From positions 1-16,613 of the forward strand of contig NZ_CAMXYY010000031.1 in the NCBI RefSeq assembly GCF_947253395.1: 16,613 nt of DNA, given 5' to 3'. Position 1 is the first letter of the stretch. Every line of letters starts with the position of its first letter. Below are positions 1 through 7,293 of this stretch, one piece after another. The position numbers and the translations under genes were made by a program. This DNA is from an uncultured Olegusella sp. (GTDB taxonomy: Bacteria > Actinomycetota > Coriobacteriia > Coriobacteriales > Atopobiaceae). The notes beneath the pieces were generated by a model. It did no database searches and had not been told where the DNA came from. It worked only from the letters and a program-made list of their open reading frames with translations.

Positions 1-524
1 GATATGCCCTCATCAGACATCTCAAGCGCTCTCACTATACGCTTTACATTACGAGGATGAATAAGTTTGGCACTTTCGGGATCCCGATTTTCTAGCACAT
101 AGTAGAGGGCCTCAGCACCCTTTTGCTTGGCTAACTGCTCATACGCCGCACGAGAAGCTCCCCCTGTAGTGCCTGCAGGAAAGTCCATCTCATCAATAAC
201 AGCATTAAGATACAAGCCAGTACCACCACAAAGTACGGGAGTTTTATGAGCGGCAAGAAGAGTATCGATTTCCTTGCGCGCAACTTTTTGAAAAAGACGA
301 GCTGAATATGCTTCACCGATTTCTGCTACATCAACCATCAGCAAGGGGCAGCGTCGTTCTGATAGAGCTGTCTTAGCCGTGCCTATATCCATCCCTTTGT
401 AAATCTGCATAGCATCGATGGAAATGACAGCCGAAGCCAAGGTAAGAGCAACATTCTCGGCAAGAGAACTCTTACCAGAAGCTGTAGGACCAACAATCGC
501 AATAAGGGGATCGCGCTGAGTCAT
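1..524 (-). CDS. miaA: tRNA dimethylallyltransferase MiaA (partial, C-terminus outside window)
   Basis: MiaA transfers a dimethylallyl group from DMAPP to N6 of A37 in tRNAs that read UNN codons, giving i6A, the substrate of MiaB. I translated the minus strand from the ATG at 524. The protein opens MTQRDPLIAIVGPTASGKSS, with the P-loop GPTASGKS. It continues with SIDAMQIYKGMDIGTAK, the family's substrate and catalytic segment (canonical form S-D-S-M-Q-V-Y-R), then CGGTGLYLNAVIDEM. HPRNVKRIVRALE, the conserved RALE region, lies near the cut. About 174 residues of a usual ~300 are present, and the frame stays open to base 1, so the gene is truncated only by the window edge. Its ATG overlaps the miaB TGA by 4 bases (ATGA), implying translational coupling. 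MiaA and MiaB act in sequence on the same nucleotide, so the pairing makes sense. Identification is secure. Confidence 0.96.
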   Translation of the reverse strand, partial: MTQRDPLIAIVGPTASGKSSLAENVALTLASAVISIDAMQIYKGMDIGTAKTALSERRCPLLMVDVAEIGEAYSARLFQKVARKEIDTLLAAHKTPVLCGGTGLYLNAVIDEMDFPAGTTGGASRAAYEQLAKQKGAEALYYVLENRDPESAKLIHPRNVKRIVRALEMSDEGI

Positions 525-1891
525 CGGGCTGCACCTACCATGCTGCCACGCAAATACCAGGTACGAGCCTCCTCCACGCGCACATCGCAGAGCTTGCCAA
601 TAAATTCTTCAGGCATCCGTCCTTCAGGTAAATCAAACAGCACCGTCTGATTGTGTGGGCTATGACCCGTTAAAACCTGTGCATTACGTTTTGATGTGCC
701 TTCTACTAAAGACTCTACCATACGTCCTTGATAAGGAGCGTTTGCCTCATGAGCACGTTGTTCAATGCGTTTGGCTAGGCGGTCAAAGCGATCCTGAATT
801 TCTTCATGAGTTGTCTTGATTTCCATACGGGCAGCAGGTGTGCCGGGACGAGGTGAATAGATAAAGGTATACGCAGTATCAAAACCTGCTTCATCTACCA
901 ATGAAAGTGTTTCAAGAAAATCTTCTTCGGTCTCTCCGGGAAATCCAACAATGATATCGGTAGAAAGCGTAATATCCGGTATGGCAACGCGCAAACGACG
1001 AGTCAAATCAAGATACTCATCTCTGGTATAACTACGGTTCATAGCCTTGAGAATGCGCGTCGATCCAGACTGTACTGCCAAGTGTAGCTGCGGCATTACA
1101 GCAGCAGTCTCTGCCATAGCAGCAATAGTTTCATCGCTCAAATCTTTGGGGTTAGAAGAAGTAAAGCGAATACGCTCAATACCAGTCTTGCCTACTTCAC
1201 GTAACAGCTCAGCAAAACGAGGTTTTCCATAGAGGTCACGACCATAGCTGTTGACATTTTGGCCTAACAAACAGATTTCACGTACGCCATCAGCAACGAG
1301 ATGCTGGCACTCATCAACAATACGCTCTAGGATGCGACTTTTTTCACGTCCACGCACATACGGCACGATGCAGTACGTGCAGAAGTTATTGCAGCCACTC
1401 ATGATGGGCACCCATGCATGAAAACTATTGGCACGCCTACTGGGAAGCTCGGTGGAAAAGCCTCGTCCTGCTTCTTGAATATCTACCTCAGGAACATTTG
1501 AATCACGTTGAAGAGCATGTTCAATAAGCCCTGGAAGCTCAGCTATAGCACTGGTGCCAAAGACAACATCTACGCCAGGGATATGCAGCCGAATATCTTC
1601 GCCATCACGTTGTGCAACACAACCACCTATAGCCACAATCCTTCGACCTGAAGGAGGTTTGGGAGCACTCACCATAGAAGATGCTTGACCATAAAGGCGC
1701 TGGTCAGCGTTTTCGCGTACAGCGCAGGTCATATAAACCACGATGTCAGCTTCTTCAGGCGTAGCCACGGCGATGCATCCACAACTGTCCAAAAGACCAG
1801 CCACTCGCTCGCTGTCATGGAGATTCATTTGGCAACCAAAAGTTTTTACGAAATAGGTACGACCTGTCAAAGCGTGATTATCTAACGTCAT
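521..1891 (-). CDS. miaB: tRNA-2-methylthio-N6-dimethylallyladenosine synthase MiaB
   Basis: MiaB is a radical-SAM methylthiotransferase that adds a methylthio group to C2 of i6A37 in tRNA, giving ms2i6A. The 456-residue length is normal for the family. The N-terminal MTTase domain (about 13-125) carries the three cluster cysteines C20 (FGCQMN), C56 (TCAVREN) and C91 (GGCVAQ). The radical-SAM cluster motif is CNNFCTYC, with C167, C171 and C174, followed by IVPYVRGRE. The C-terminal ~65 residues form the TRAM RNA-binding domain. The TCAVREN and MSGCNNFCTYC signatures separate it from RimO, which lies elsewhere in this window. The start ATG at 1891 overlaps the TGA of the upstream spoVS gene by 4 bases. 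A modest GGGG Shine-Dalgarno lies about 7 bases upstream, so translation probably depends on coupling. The oddity is MTC where most relatives have NTC. Confidence 0.97.
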   Translation of the reverse strand: MTLDNHALTGRTYFVKTFGCQMNLHDSERVAGLLDSCGCIAVATPEEADIVVYMTCAVRENADQRLYGQASSMVSAPKPPSGRRIVAIGGCVAQRDGEDIRLHIPGVDVVFGTSAIAELPGLIEHALQRDSNVPEVDIQEAGRGFSTELPSRRANSFHAWVPIMSGCNNFCTYCIVPYVRGREKSRILERIVDECQHLVADGVREICLLGQNVNSYGRDLYGKPRFAELLREVGKTGIERIRFTSSNPKDLSDETIAAMAETAAVMPQLHLAVQSGSTRILKAMNRSYTRDEYLDLTRRLRVAIPDITLSTDIIVGFPGETEEDFLETLSLVDEAGFDTAYTFIYSPRPGTPAARMEIKTTHEEIQDRFDRLAKRIEQRAHEANAPYQGRMVESLVEGTSKRNAQVLTGHSPHNQTVLFDLPEGRMPEEFIGKLCDVRVEEARTWYLRGSMVGAAR

Positions 1892-2220
1892 AAATCAACC
1901 CCATAATCGTCAGCATGCATGACTACAGGAATGGACTGTGAATTGCCACCAAGAGTTATGGGATGTACATATATGGCAATACGCACCGCTGTTCGCGATT
2001 GACCGCCAATTTCGATATCGGCAAAGGTGGGAGCACAACTAATATCTGTGCCCGTAGGAATGAGAAAGCCTCGAGCAATGGCAACAGCTTTTATAGCTTG
2101 ATTGACAGCACCGGCACCAACTGCCTGCATTTGGCAAGGAACGCCATCTTTAACCATGCCTGCGATAGCACCTGCTACCGATGCGGGTGAAGACTTACTT
2201 GAGACCTTCAAAAATTCCAT
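1888..2220 (-). CDS. spoVS: Stage V sporulation protein S (SpoVS) family protein
   Basis: This is a 110-residue member of the SpoVS family, small Alba-like proteins. In Bacillus, SpoVS influences septation and spore coat or cortex completion; related proteins occur in many non-sporulating bacteria, and their molecular role is unsettled. The N-terminal 86 residues carry the family pattern: MEFLKVSSKSSPASVAGAIA, then the GAGAVNQAIKAVAIARG block, then DI(S)C-P-F-DI. A C-terminal tail of about 24 residues goes beyond the usual SpoVS length. I chose the ATG at 2220 rather than a TTG at 2235 because AGGAG sits about 6 bases upstream of the ATG and inside the longer reading frame. Its stop overlaps the miaB start (ATGA). 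A gap of 116 bases separates it from the ATPase gene upstream, so it may have its own promoter. The family assignment is firm; the function here is not known. Confidence 0.92.
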   Translation of the reverse strand: MEFLKVSSKSSPASVAGAIAGMVKDGVPCQMQAVGAGAVNQAIKAVAIARGFLIPTGTDISCAPTFADIEIGGQSRTAVRIAIYVHPITLGGNSQSIPVVMHADDYGVDL

Positions 2221-2295
2221 TTGTTGCTCCTGCAATTAAACTGCTGTATTTAAGTATCCAATGAGTATGTCTATTAGTGCTACCTGCGGTATTTT

Positions 2296-2325
2296 ATCCT
2301 ATGATGAATCAAATCTATAAGGCAA
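2296..2325 (-). promoter_or_regulatory. Possible promoter for spoVS-miaB-miaA
   Basis: On the minus strand, TTGCCT (plus 2320-2325) is followed after 18 bases by TAGGAT (plus 2296-2301). This is the best sigma-70-like pair in the 116-base gap upstream of spoVS. Both boxes match the consensus only in part, so read-through from the rny promoter remains an equally good explanation. No terminator is visible in the gap. Confidence 0.3.
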
Positions 2326-2336
2326 GCAAAAAGTAT

Positions 2337-3416
2337 TTAATCCCCACCCGCCAATTCAAAACTCACGGTAACCCTACCTTTTCCTGCATGTATTCGAGGT
2401 GCAGAAGCCAACTCTAGATAGTAGCGTTGTGCCAAAAAAGAAAAATCACGTTCCATGAGACGAGAAAATTCCTCAGCATCTTGCGGAGTAATGCGTAATC
2501 CGCGTTGATCCTTTTTAAGGTCTATCTGTTTGTTGGCACTAGAAGCAAAACGAGAATGACTAAGACGAGCATAGACGCTACGAAGTGGTTTGATAGCACC
2601 AGAAAGTATGCGATGAGCGGTACGTTCAGAAATACTCAATCCAAGCTCAGCTGCCACCCTTGCAAGTTCGCTTGCATCTGCTGCCTCATGGATGCGTTCA
2701 AGTAGCTGTAGTTCATCGAGGCTTTCAAGGAATAAAAGTTTGGTAGCTTCTAGCTGGGGGCGAGCTCGTTTGCGGGCAGTGGCAACAATATCTGCGGCAG
2801 AACCAAGAAATACTTCACAGGCTCCCCTCTCTTCGAGGGCAAATTCAGCACAGGCACGAATGATATTGTGAGGTCCCCGAAGTATGGTTTGTTCATCCTC
2901 ATCGCTGTCGATGACAGGCCACGTGGATTGATCGGCTTTTTCAGCAATTTTATTGATATTAGTAACCACCTGTATCGAGCTTCCCTTGCCAGGAGCAGAG
3001 CAAATGACACGGGCTGAATCTGCATTGGTACGTACTGAATATAAAGCCATACCACGACCGTGTACACCCCAGCGATCCATATGCATCGTTTCGAGCTTTG
3101 AAGTAACACGAGCATCAAAAATGCGTTCTTGTAACTCAAAAGGAATACCTGTGCCGTCGTCCAACATGGTAATGGTGCGCCGATCACCTTCGCGAGACGT
3201 GGCGACATAAATGTGATTTGCTCCCGCATCGCGTGCATTACGCAAAAGTTCCACTATGACATCCTCAACATTGCGAATGTCATGAGCAGCCTGCCTACGC
3301 TCTGCTTCATCAACGCGCAGACGAACAAAGCCCTGGCCGAGACTTTCTTCGACTCTCAGACCCTTACCTGCGACCTGAGCTACAAATTCTGCAAGATCAG
3401 GGAAACTTTCTACCAT
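2337..3416 (-). CDS. GHKL-type ATPase with MutL/Hsp90-like N-terminal fold, function unknown
   Basis: The 359-residue product has the four signatures of a GHKL ATP-binding fold in its first ~150 residues. These are an N box at E56-LLRNARDAG, with E56 the likely catalytic base and N60 the likely Mg ligand; a G1 box D86-DGTGI; an ARVTSK element at 102-107; and a G2 box GVHGRGMALYSV at 117-128. ELLRNARDAGA and the TSK element resemble MutL, where the forms are ELVENSLDAGA and ATSK. The G2 box reads more like a histidine kinase. There is no phosphoacceptor histidine domain, transmembrane segment or MutL endonuclease region, so it is neither a sensor kinase nor a full MutL. Residues ~190-359 are alpha-helical and basic in character, and I recognise no domain in them. 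It starts 10 bases after the rny stop and is surely cotranscribed with rny, which hints at a role tied to RNA decay or membrane RNase Y. That link is inference. Confidence 0.88.
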   Translation of the reverse strand: MVESFPDLAEFVAQVAGKGLRVEESLGQGFVRLRVDEAERRQAAHDIRNVEDVIVELLRNARDAGANHIYVATSREGDRRTITMLDDGTGIPFELQERIFDARVTSKLETMHMDRWGVHGRGMALYSVRTNADSARVICSAPGKGSSIQVVTNINKIAEKADQSTWPVIDSDEDEQTILRGPHNIIRACAEFALEERGACEVFLGSAADIVATARKRARPQLEATKLLFLESLDELQLLERIHEAADASELARVAAELGLSISERTAHRILSGAIKPLRSVYARLSHSRFASSANKQIDLKKDQRGLRITPQDAEEFSRLMERDFSFLAQRYYLELASAPRIHAGKGRVTVSFELAGGD

Positions 3417-3426
3417 AAAAGAAGGC

Positions 3427-4986
3427 CTACTTGGCTACGTCTACTGCACGAGACTCACGAATAACAACCACTCTAACCTGTCCAGGATATTCCATCTCGT
3501 TTTCAATTTGCTGGGCAATATCGTGAGCGAGGACTACCGACTCGACATCACTAATCTGTTCGGGCTTAACCATGACATGCAGCTCACGACCAGCCTGCAT
3601 GGCATACGTGCGCTCAACACCTTCATGGGAGTTGGAAATTTCTTCAAGACGCTCGAGACGTTTGATGTAGCTTTCAGCAGATTCACGACGAGCACCAGGA
3701 CGAGCAGCAGAAATGGCATCTGCAGCTTGCACCAAGACGTCCAAGACCGTCTGAGGTTCTACATCGGCATGGTGGGCTTCAATAGCGTGAACTATATCAG
3801 CACGCTCACCATAACGTCGGCAAAGATCCGCGCCAATAACAGCGTGGGGACCCTCCACCTCATGGTCAATTGCCTTGCCAATATCATGGAGCAGGCCAGC
3901 GCGTTTGGCGGGGGTAGGATCCATACCAAGCTCATCTGCCATGATGCCACAGAGAGATGCCACCTGCACAGAGTGCATGAGTACATTTTGTCCAAAGGAG
4001 GTGCGGTATTTGAGGGCACCTAAGACTTTGATAATCTCGGGGTGCAGATCATGAATGCCAGTATCAAATGCAGCAGTTTCTCCTGCCTCTTGGACACGCT
4101 CGGCAACGAGCTTCTCTGCCTTGTTGTACATCTCTTCAATACGTGCAGGGTGAATACGACCATCTGCAATAAGATTTTCAAGAGCGACACGTGCCGTCTC
4201 ACGACGTACAGGATTAAAACTTGAAAGCACCACCGTCTCAGGCGTATCGTCAATAACTAATGAGACACCAGAAATCTGCTCAAAAGCGCGGATATTGCGA
4301 CCTTCGCGACCAATGATACGACCTTTAAGGTCGTCAGAAGGGATGTGAACACTGGTAACGGTAATCTCACCGGCTTGGTCAGCTGCACAACGCTGAATTG
4401 CCGTGGTAACAATCTCACGAGCGGTTTTATCAGCTTGGGCTTTGATGCGCTGCTCAGAATCGCGTAGAATTTGAGCTTCTTCGCGCACGGTATCTGCACG
4501 CACACGGTCAAGTAACTCCTGGCGAGCATCTTCCCACGTCAGAGAAGAAATACGTTCAAGTTCGCTGCTTTGCTTTTGCACCAAAGCATCAACTTGACGG
4601 CCGCGACTTTCTATCTGACCCTGAAGACTGGCAAGCTGATGTTCCTTACGATCAAGAGAATCAGAACGTTTATCAAGCAACTCTTCGCGCTGAAGTACAC
4701 GCTGCTCCATCTGGTTAATTTCACCTTTGCGCTGCTTCTCCTCAACATCATACTTTTGGCGGAGTTGAAGAATTTCTTCACGAGTTTCTACTTGAGCTGC
4801 ACGTTTAGCATTTTGTGCATCACGAACAGCATCTTCGGCAATACGCTTAGCCTCAGTCTCAGCTTCACTAATACGTGCCTCAGCAGCTTTAGCTTTAGAA
4901 TTGGCAGAATTATTGATAACTACATAGGTAATTCCTATGCCTAAAAGTAGGCACACAAGACCTACTGCAAAAAATAATGGACCCAT
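3427..4986 (-). CDS. rny: Ribonuclease Y
   Basis: RNase Y is a membrane-anchored endoribonuclease that initiates decay of many mRNAs in Gram-positive bacteria. The 519-residue protein has the full family layout. A single N-terminal membrane helix (about residues 3-25) is followed by a long charged coiled coil (about 30-170). A KH RNA-binding domain centres on IIGREGRNIRAFE (about 225-240), and an HD phosphohydrolase domain carries the metal-binding LLHDIGK at about 364-370 plus AIEAHHADVEP. It ends with a conserved C-terminal region. The ATG at 4986 is preceded by a strong GAGGAG about 5 bases upstream. A recognisable promoter and a leader of roughly 165 bases precede it, and the leader is rich in hairpins. 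The downstream GHKL ATPase gene follows after 10 bases. No residue expected in the HD site appears to be missing. Confidence is very high. Confidence 0.97.
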   Translation of the reverse strand: MGPLFFAVGLVCLLLGIGITYVVINNSANSKAKAAEARISEAETEAKRIAEDAVRDAQNAKRAAQVETREEILQLRQKYDVEEKQRKGEINQMEQRVLQREELLDKRSDSLDRKEHQLASLQGQIESRGRQVDALVQKQSSELERISSLTWEDARQELLDRVRADTVREEAQILRDSEQRIKAQADKTAREIVTTAIQRCAADQAGEITVTSVHIPSDDLKGRIIGREGRNIRAFEQISGVSLVIDDTPETVVLSSFNPVRRETARVALENLIADGRIHPARIEEMYNKAEKLVAERVQEAGETAAFDTGIHDLHPEIIKVLGALKYRTSFGQNVLMHSVQVASLCGIMADELGMDPTPAKRAGLLHDIGKAIDHEVEGPHAVIGADLCRRYGERADIVHAIEAHHADVEPQTVLDVLVQAADAISAARPGARRESAESYIKRLERLEEISNSHEGVERTYAMQAGRELHVMVKPEQISDVESVVLAHDIAQQIENEMEYPGQVRVVVIRESRAVDVAK

Positions 4987-5154
4987 ACGTACTCCTCAGG
5001 TGGTAAATCATAATATTCAAAAATAAGGGACCCTCATAGGCTCATGAAAAGACCCGCCACCTGACGAAACTCAACCCCGCAATGAAAAGACATCAATAAT
5101 AAACAAAACTATTCAATGTCGCATCAAAAACGCGACGAGATCACTCTGGTGACC
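4987..5154 (-). promoter_or_regulatory. Structured 5' leader of rny
   Basis: From the predicted start near 5153, the leader begins with two tandem hairpins. One pairs 5149-5154 with 5139-5144 (6 bp with a G-U, loop of 4). The other pairs 5132-5136 with 5118-5122 (GTCGC/GCGAC, loop of 9). Near the gene, an 8-bp perfect stem pairs 5057-5064 with 4996-5003 (TCAGGTGG/CCACCTGA). Its 3' arm overlaps the first bases of the GAGGAG Shine-Dalgarno at plus 4992-4997. The stem could therefore hide the ribosome site. The pairing is seen in the sequence; a regulatory role is inferred. No open reading frame of note lies in this gap. Confidence 0.5.
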
Positions 5155-5159
5155 CTTCA

Positions 5160-5188
5160 ACTGTATGCGCTAGCAGACAAACTGTCAA
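5160..5188 (-). promoter_or_regulatory. Sigma-70-type promoter of rny
   Basis: The minus strand reads TTGACA (plus 5183-5188, a perfect -35), a 17-base spacer, then TACAGT (plus 5160-5165) as a -10. Box quality and ideal spacing make this the best promoter in the recX-rny gap. It predicts transcription starting around 5151-5154. Confidence 0.7.
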
Positions 5189-5214
5189 ATTAAAGCTTGC
5201 AGAAATATTTAGAT

Positions 5215-5246
5215 AAAAAATAACATAGGTGCAGATAAAAGCCTAT
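5215..5246 (-). terminator. Weak candidate terminator of recA-recX
   Basis: The recX stop codon lies in a short stem, ATAGG/CCTAT (plus 5242-5246 with 5225-5229), with a 12-base loop. Four bases later comes a U run (plus 5215-5220). The stem is only 5 bp and the loop is long, so termination would be partial at best. Confidence 0.35.
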
Positions 5247-5917
5247 TTATCCTCTTCAGTTGCTTCTTTAAGAACCTGCTTAACGGCAGGAATTGCATCT
5301 CTCATGGTAAACCCTCTACTCATAAGAAAACGCACGAGCTTTTGAAAATCATTTTTGCCACTTAAGCTACGTTTGCTCGCAAGTTCATAGGCGCGTTCAG
5401 TCTGGTTTTCTAAATCAATAAACTCTTCGGGCCAACCCTCTATTTCATTGAGATCGATGCCCTTTAAGGCAAGTTCTTTTTCGATGCGTTTGGGACCCCA
5501 ACCAACATTAATTTTTGAGCGGATATATATAGCGGCATAGCGCTGATCGTCGAGAGCTCTCCCCTTTTTGGCATGTTTTATCAACTCTTCGATAGTTTGC
5601 CGAGTATAACCATCTTCTTGCAATTTGCGACTTACTTCCAAACATGAATAATCACGTCGATTAAGCAGATTTGCCAATCTCTGCGTTGCGCAACGCTGAG
5701 TGATTTCACCTAGCTGATACAAAAGCTCCGCACGAGAAGTAGGGTAAATCTCATCATGATCTAAGGACTTTTTGAGTGAGCGCGCCACAGCAACAGGTAC
5801 CAGTATTTTTTCTTCACCCAAGGAGTCTTCGATGTAAAAAACGCTACCCCTTTTTCGACCGAATGAGGGGTAGTGATTTTTATCTGGAAGCTCAACTCGT
5901 ATTTCAAAATCTGACAT
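5243..5917 (-). CDS. recX: Recombination regulatory protein RecX
   Basis: RecX binds RecA filaments and modulates, usually inhibits, recombinase activity. The 224-residue product has the repeated three-helix modules typical of the family. Visible blocks are RLANLLNRRDYSCLEVSRKLQEDGY (about 80-105, the classic R-x-(Y/F)S-x-x-E-(V/L)-x-x-K-L core), ALDDQRYAAIYIRSKINVGWGPKRIEKEL and FLMSRGFTMRDAIPAV. An N-terminal region of about 75 residues precedes the modules, as in many Gram-positive RecX proteins. It starts 8 bases after the recA stop with only a weak Shine-Dalgarno, suggesting coupling to recA translation. Cotranscription with recA puts it under the same SOS-type promoter. Identity is strongly supported by sequence and position. 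Confidence 0.94.
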   Translation of the reverse strand: MSDFEIRVELPDKNHYPSFGRKRGSVFYIEDSLGEEKILVPVAVARSLKKSLDHDEIYPTSRAELLYQLGEITQRCATQRLANLLNRRDYSCLEVSRKLQEDGYTRQTIEELIKHAKKGRALDDQRYAAIYIRSKINVGWGPKRIEKELALKGIDLNEIEGWPEEFIDLENQTERAYELASKRSLSGKNDFQKLVRFLMSRGFTMRDAIPAVKQVLKEATEEDK

Positions 5918-5925
5918 ACATAAAA

Positions 5926-7035
5926 CTACTTTACAGGATCGTCAATGTCAGTAGTAAGATTTTCGGGCATAGTGGGCATCCCTACGCGCTCGTCACCCAA
6001 AATAAGACCACAAGCAACACGCACCTGATTTTCAATCTCATCGCGTAATTCGGGATTGCTCGCCAGGAATTCTTTGGCAGCCTCATGGCCTTGTCCAAGA
6101 CGTTCTTCGCCGTAGGTATACCAAGAGCCAGATTTGTTGACAATCTTATAGTCAACACCCATATCAAGGACAGAGCCTTCCTTGGAAATACCCGTGCCAT
6201 ACATTATGTCAAATTCTGCTTGACGGAAAGGAGGCGCAACTTTGTTTTTTACTACCTTGACACGCACGCGATTGCCAATGATATCACCATCTTTTTTGAT
6301 GGAGTCCACCCGGCGAATATCCATGCGCACCGAAGAGAAAAACTTGAGAGCACGCCCGCCAGGGGTAGTCTCTGGGTTACCGAACATCACACCAATTTTT
6401 TCACGAAGTTGATTGATAAAGATGCAGGTAGTCTGGGACTTAGACAGAGAACCTGCAAGCTTGCGCAAGGCTTGACTCATCAAGCGTGCCTGCAGACCAA
6501 CAGTAGTGTCGCCAATCTCACCTTCAATCTCTGCTTTAGGTACAAGAGCAGCGACGGAGTCAACAACAACCACATCAATTGCACCAGAACGTACAAGCAT
6601 GTCGCAAATCTCAAGCGCTTGCTCACCTGTATCAGGCTGAGAAATGAGTACTTCATCAATGTCAACACCGAGGCGCGCTGCATAACCTGGGTCCAATGCA
6701 TGCTCAGCATCGATAAAAGCTACAACCCCACCCATCGCCTGAGCTTCAGCCAAAATTTGCAAAGAAAGAGTGGTTTTACCAGAAGATTCGGGGCCATAAA
6801 TCTCGACAATACGACCGCGAGGTACACCGCCAATACCCAATGCAGCATCCAAAGCAAGACTTCCTGTAGGAATAGCCTCTACTTCAAGATCGGGACCATC
6901 ATCACCGTAACGCATAATGGCACCATTGCCAAAGCGCTTCTGAATTTCTGCGGTGGTACTCTCTATCATCTTGTCGCGTTCAGTGCCATACGTTTTGCTA
7001 TGGACCTCACGAGCAGCGGCCTTTGACTTTGCCAT
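5926..7035 (-). CDS. recA: Recombinase RecA
   Basis: RecA forms ATP-dependent filaments on single-stranded DNA, catalyses strand exchange in homologous recombination, and triggers LexA self-cleavage in the SOS response. The 369-residue length is normal. The Walker A motif GPESSGKTT occupies 81-89. The Walker B strand lies in IDVVVVDSVAAL near 150-160. The L2 DNA-binding region and signature are seen in NQLREKIGVMFGNPETTPGGRALKFF. The C-terminal tail is acidic and ends DDPVK. The ATG at 7035 has GGGAAGGG a short distance upstream. The leader is only about 27 bases from a promoter that contains a LexA box. recX follows in the same transcript. Confidence 0.99.
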   Translation of the reverse strand: MAKSKAAAREVHSKTYGTERDKMIESTTAEIQKRFGNGAIMRYGDDGPDLEVEAIPTGSLALDAALGIGGVPRGRIVEIYGPESSGKTTLSLQILAEAQAMGGVVAFIDAEHALDPGYAARLGVDIDEVLISQPDTGEQALEICDMLVRSGAIDVVVVDSVAALVPKAEIEGEIGDTTVGLQARLMSQALRKLAGSLSKSQTTCIFINQLREKIGVMFGNPETTPGGRALKFFSSVRMDIRRVDSIKKDGDIIGNRVRVKVVKNKVAPPFRQAEFDIMYGTGISKEGSVLDMGVDYKIVNKSGSWYTYGEERLGQGHEAAKEFLASNPELRDEIENQVRVACGLILGDERVGMPTMPENLTTDIDDPVK

Positions 7036-7068
7036 GCCAACCCTTCCCTTTTATTTTTGACCATATGC

Positions 7069-7097
7069 AGTCTAAACGAACAACCGTTCGGTGTCAA
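7069..7097 (-). promoter_or_regulatory. recA promoter
   Basis: On the minus strand, a perfect -35 TTGACA (plus 7092-7097) is separated by exactly 17 bases from TAGACT (plus 7069-7074). Transcription should start near 7062, leaving a leader of about 27 bases. The spacer holds the LexA operator, so repressor binding would block polymerase directly. Confidence 0.82.
7077..7090. promoter_or_regulatory. LexA (SOS) operator in the recA promoter
   Basis: CGAACAACCGTTCG is a perfect inverted repeat (CGAAC, 4 bases, GTTCG). It matches the Gram-positive and actinobacterial LexA/DinR operator pattern CGAAC-N4-GTTCG. It lies between the -35 and -10 boxes of recA, the classical position for SOS repression. 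No lexA gene is in the window. Confidence 0.9.
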
Positions 7098-7129
7098 CGC
7101 ACTCCCCCAGTCTACCTGAGCTTGCAAAT

Positions 7130-7200
7130 AAAAAAGAGGGCAGCTAAAAACCAGTATTTGGGCAGTCTGCAACTATCAGACTGCCATTATTACTAGCTGC
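7130..7200 (-). terminator. Two-tier intrinsic terminator after the pgsA-cinA operon
   Basis: Reading the minus strand, an outer stem GCAGCTA/TAGCTGC (plus 7194-7200 with 7140-7146) encloses an inner perfect 9-bp stem GGCAGTCTG/CAGACTGCC (plus 7177-7185 with 7161-7169). CCTC and six U residues follow (A run at plus 7130-7135). The nested stems plus U tract, about 95 bases after the cinA stop and before the recA promoter, fit a terminator that insulates the two operons. The rest of the 258-base gap (7201-7293) is AT-rich with no gene. Confidence 0.7.
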
Positions 7201-7293
7201 AACTTGCTCAAATCTGCCATATTGTTTCTCATTGTTTTATGAGGAAATCTATCAAGTAAACAAAAAATTTTTCAAATAGATAGGCAGTTTCGT

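Noticed and set aside
2750..3238. 162-codon minus-strand frame overlapping the GHKL ATPase gene
   Set aside because: It is an out-of-frame shadow; the ATPase frame carries clear family motifs and this one does not.
3508..4023. 171-codon plus-strand open frame
   Set aside because: It lies wholly antisense to the HD region of rny and has no recognisable domain.
6085..7026. 313-codon plus-strand open frame
   Set aside because: It is the antisense shadow of recA; no ribosome site or domain, and codon use mirrors the opposite strand.
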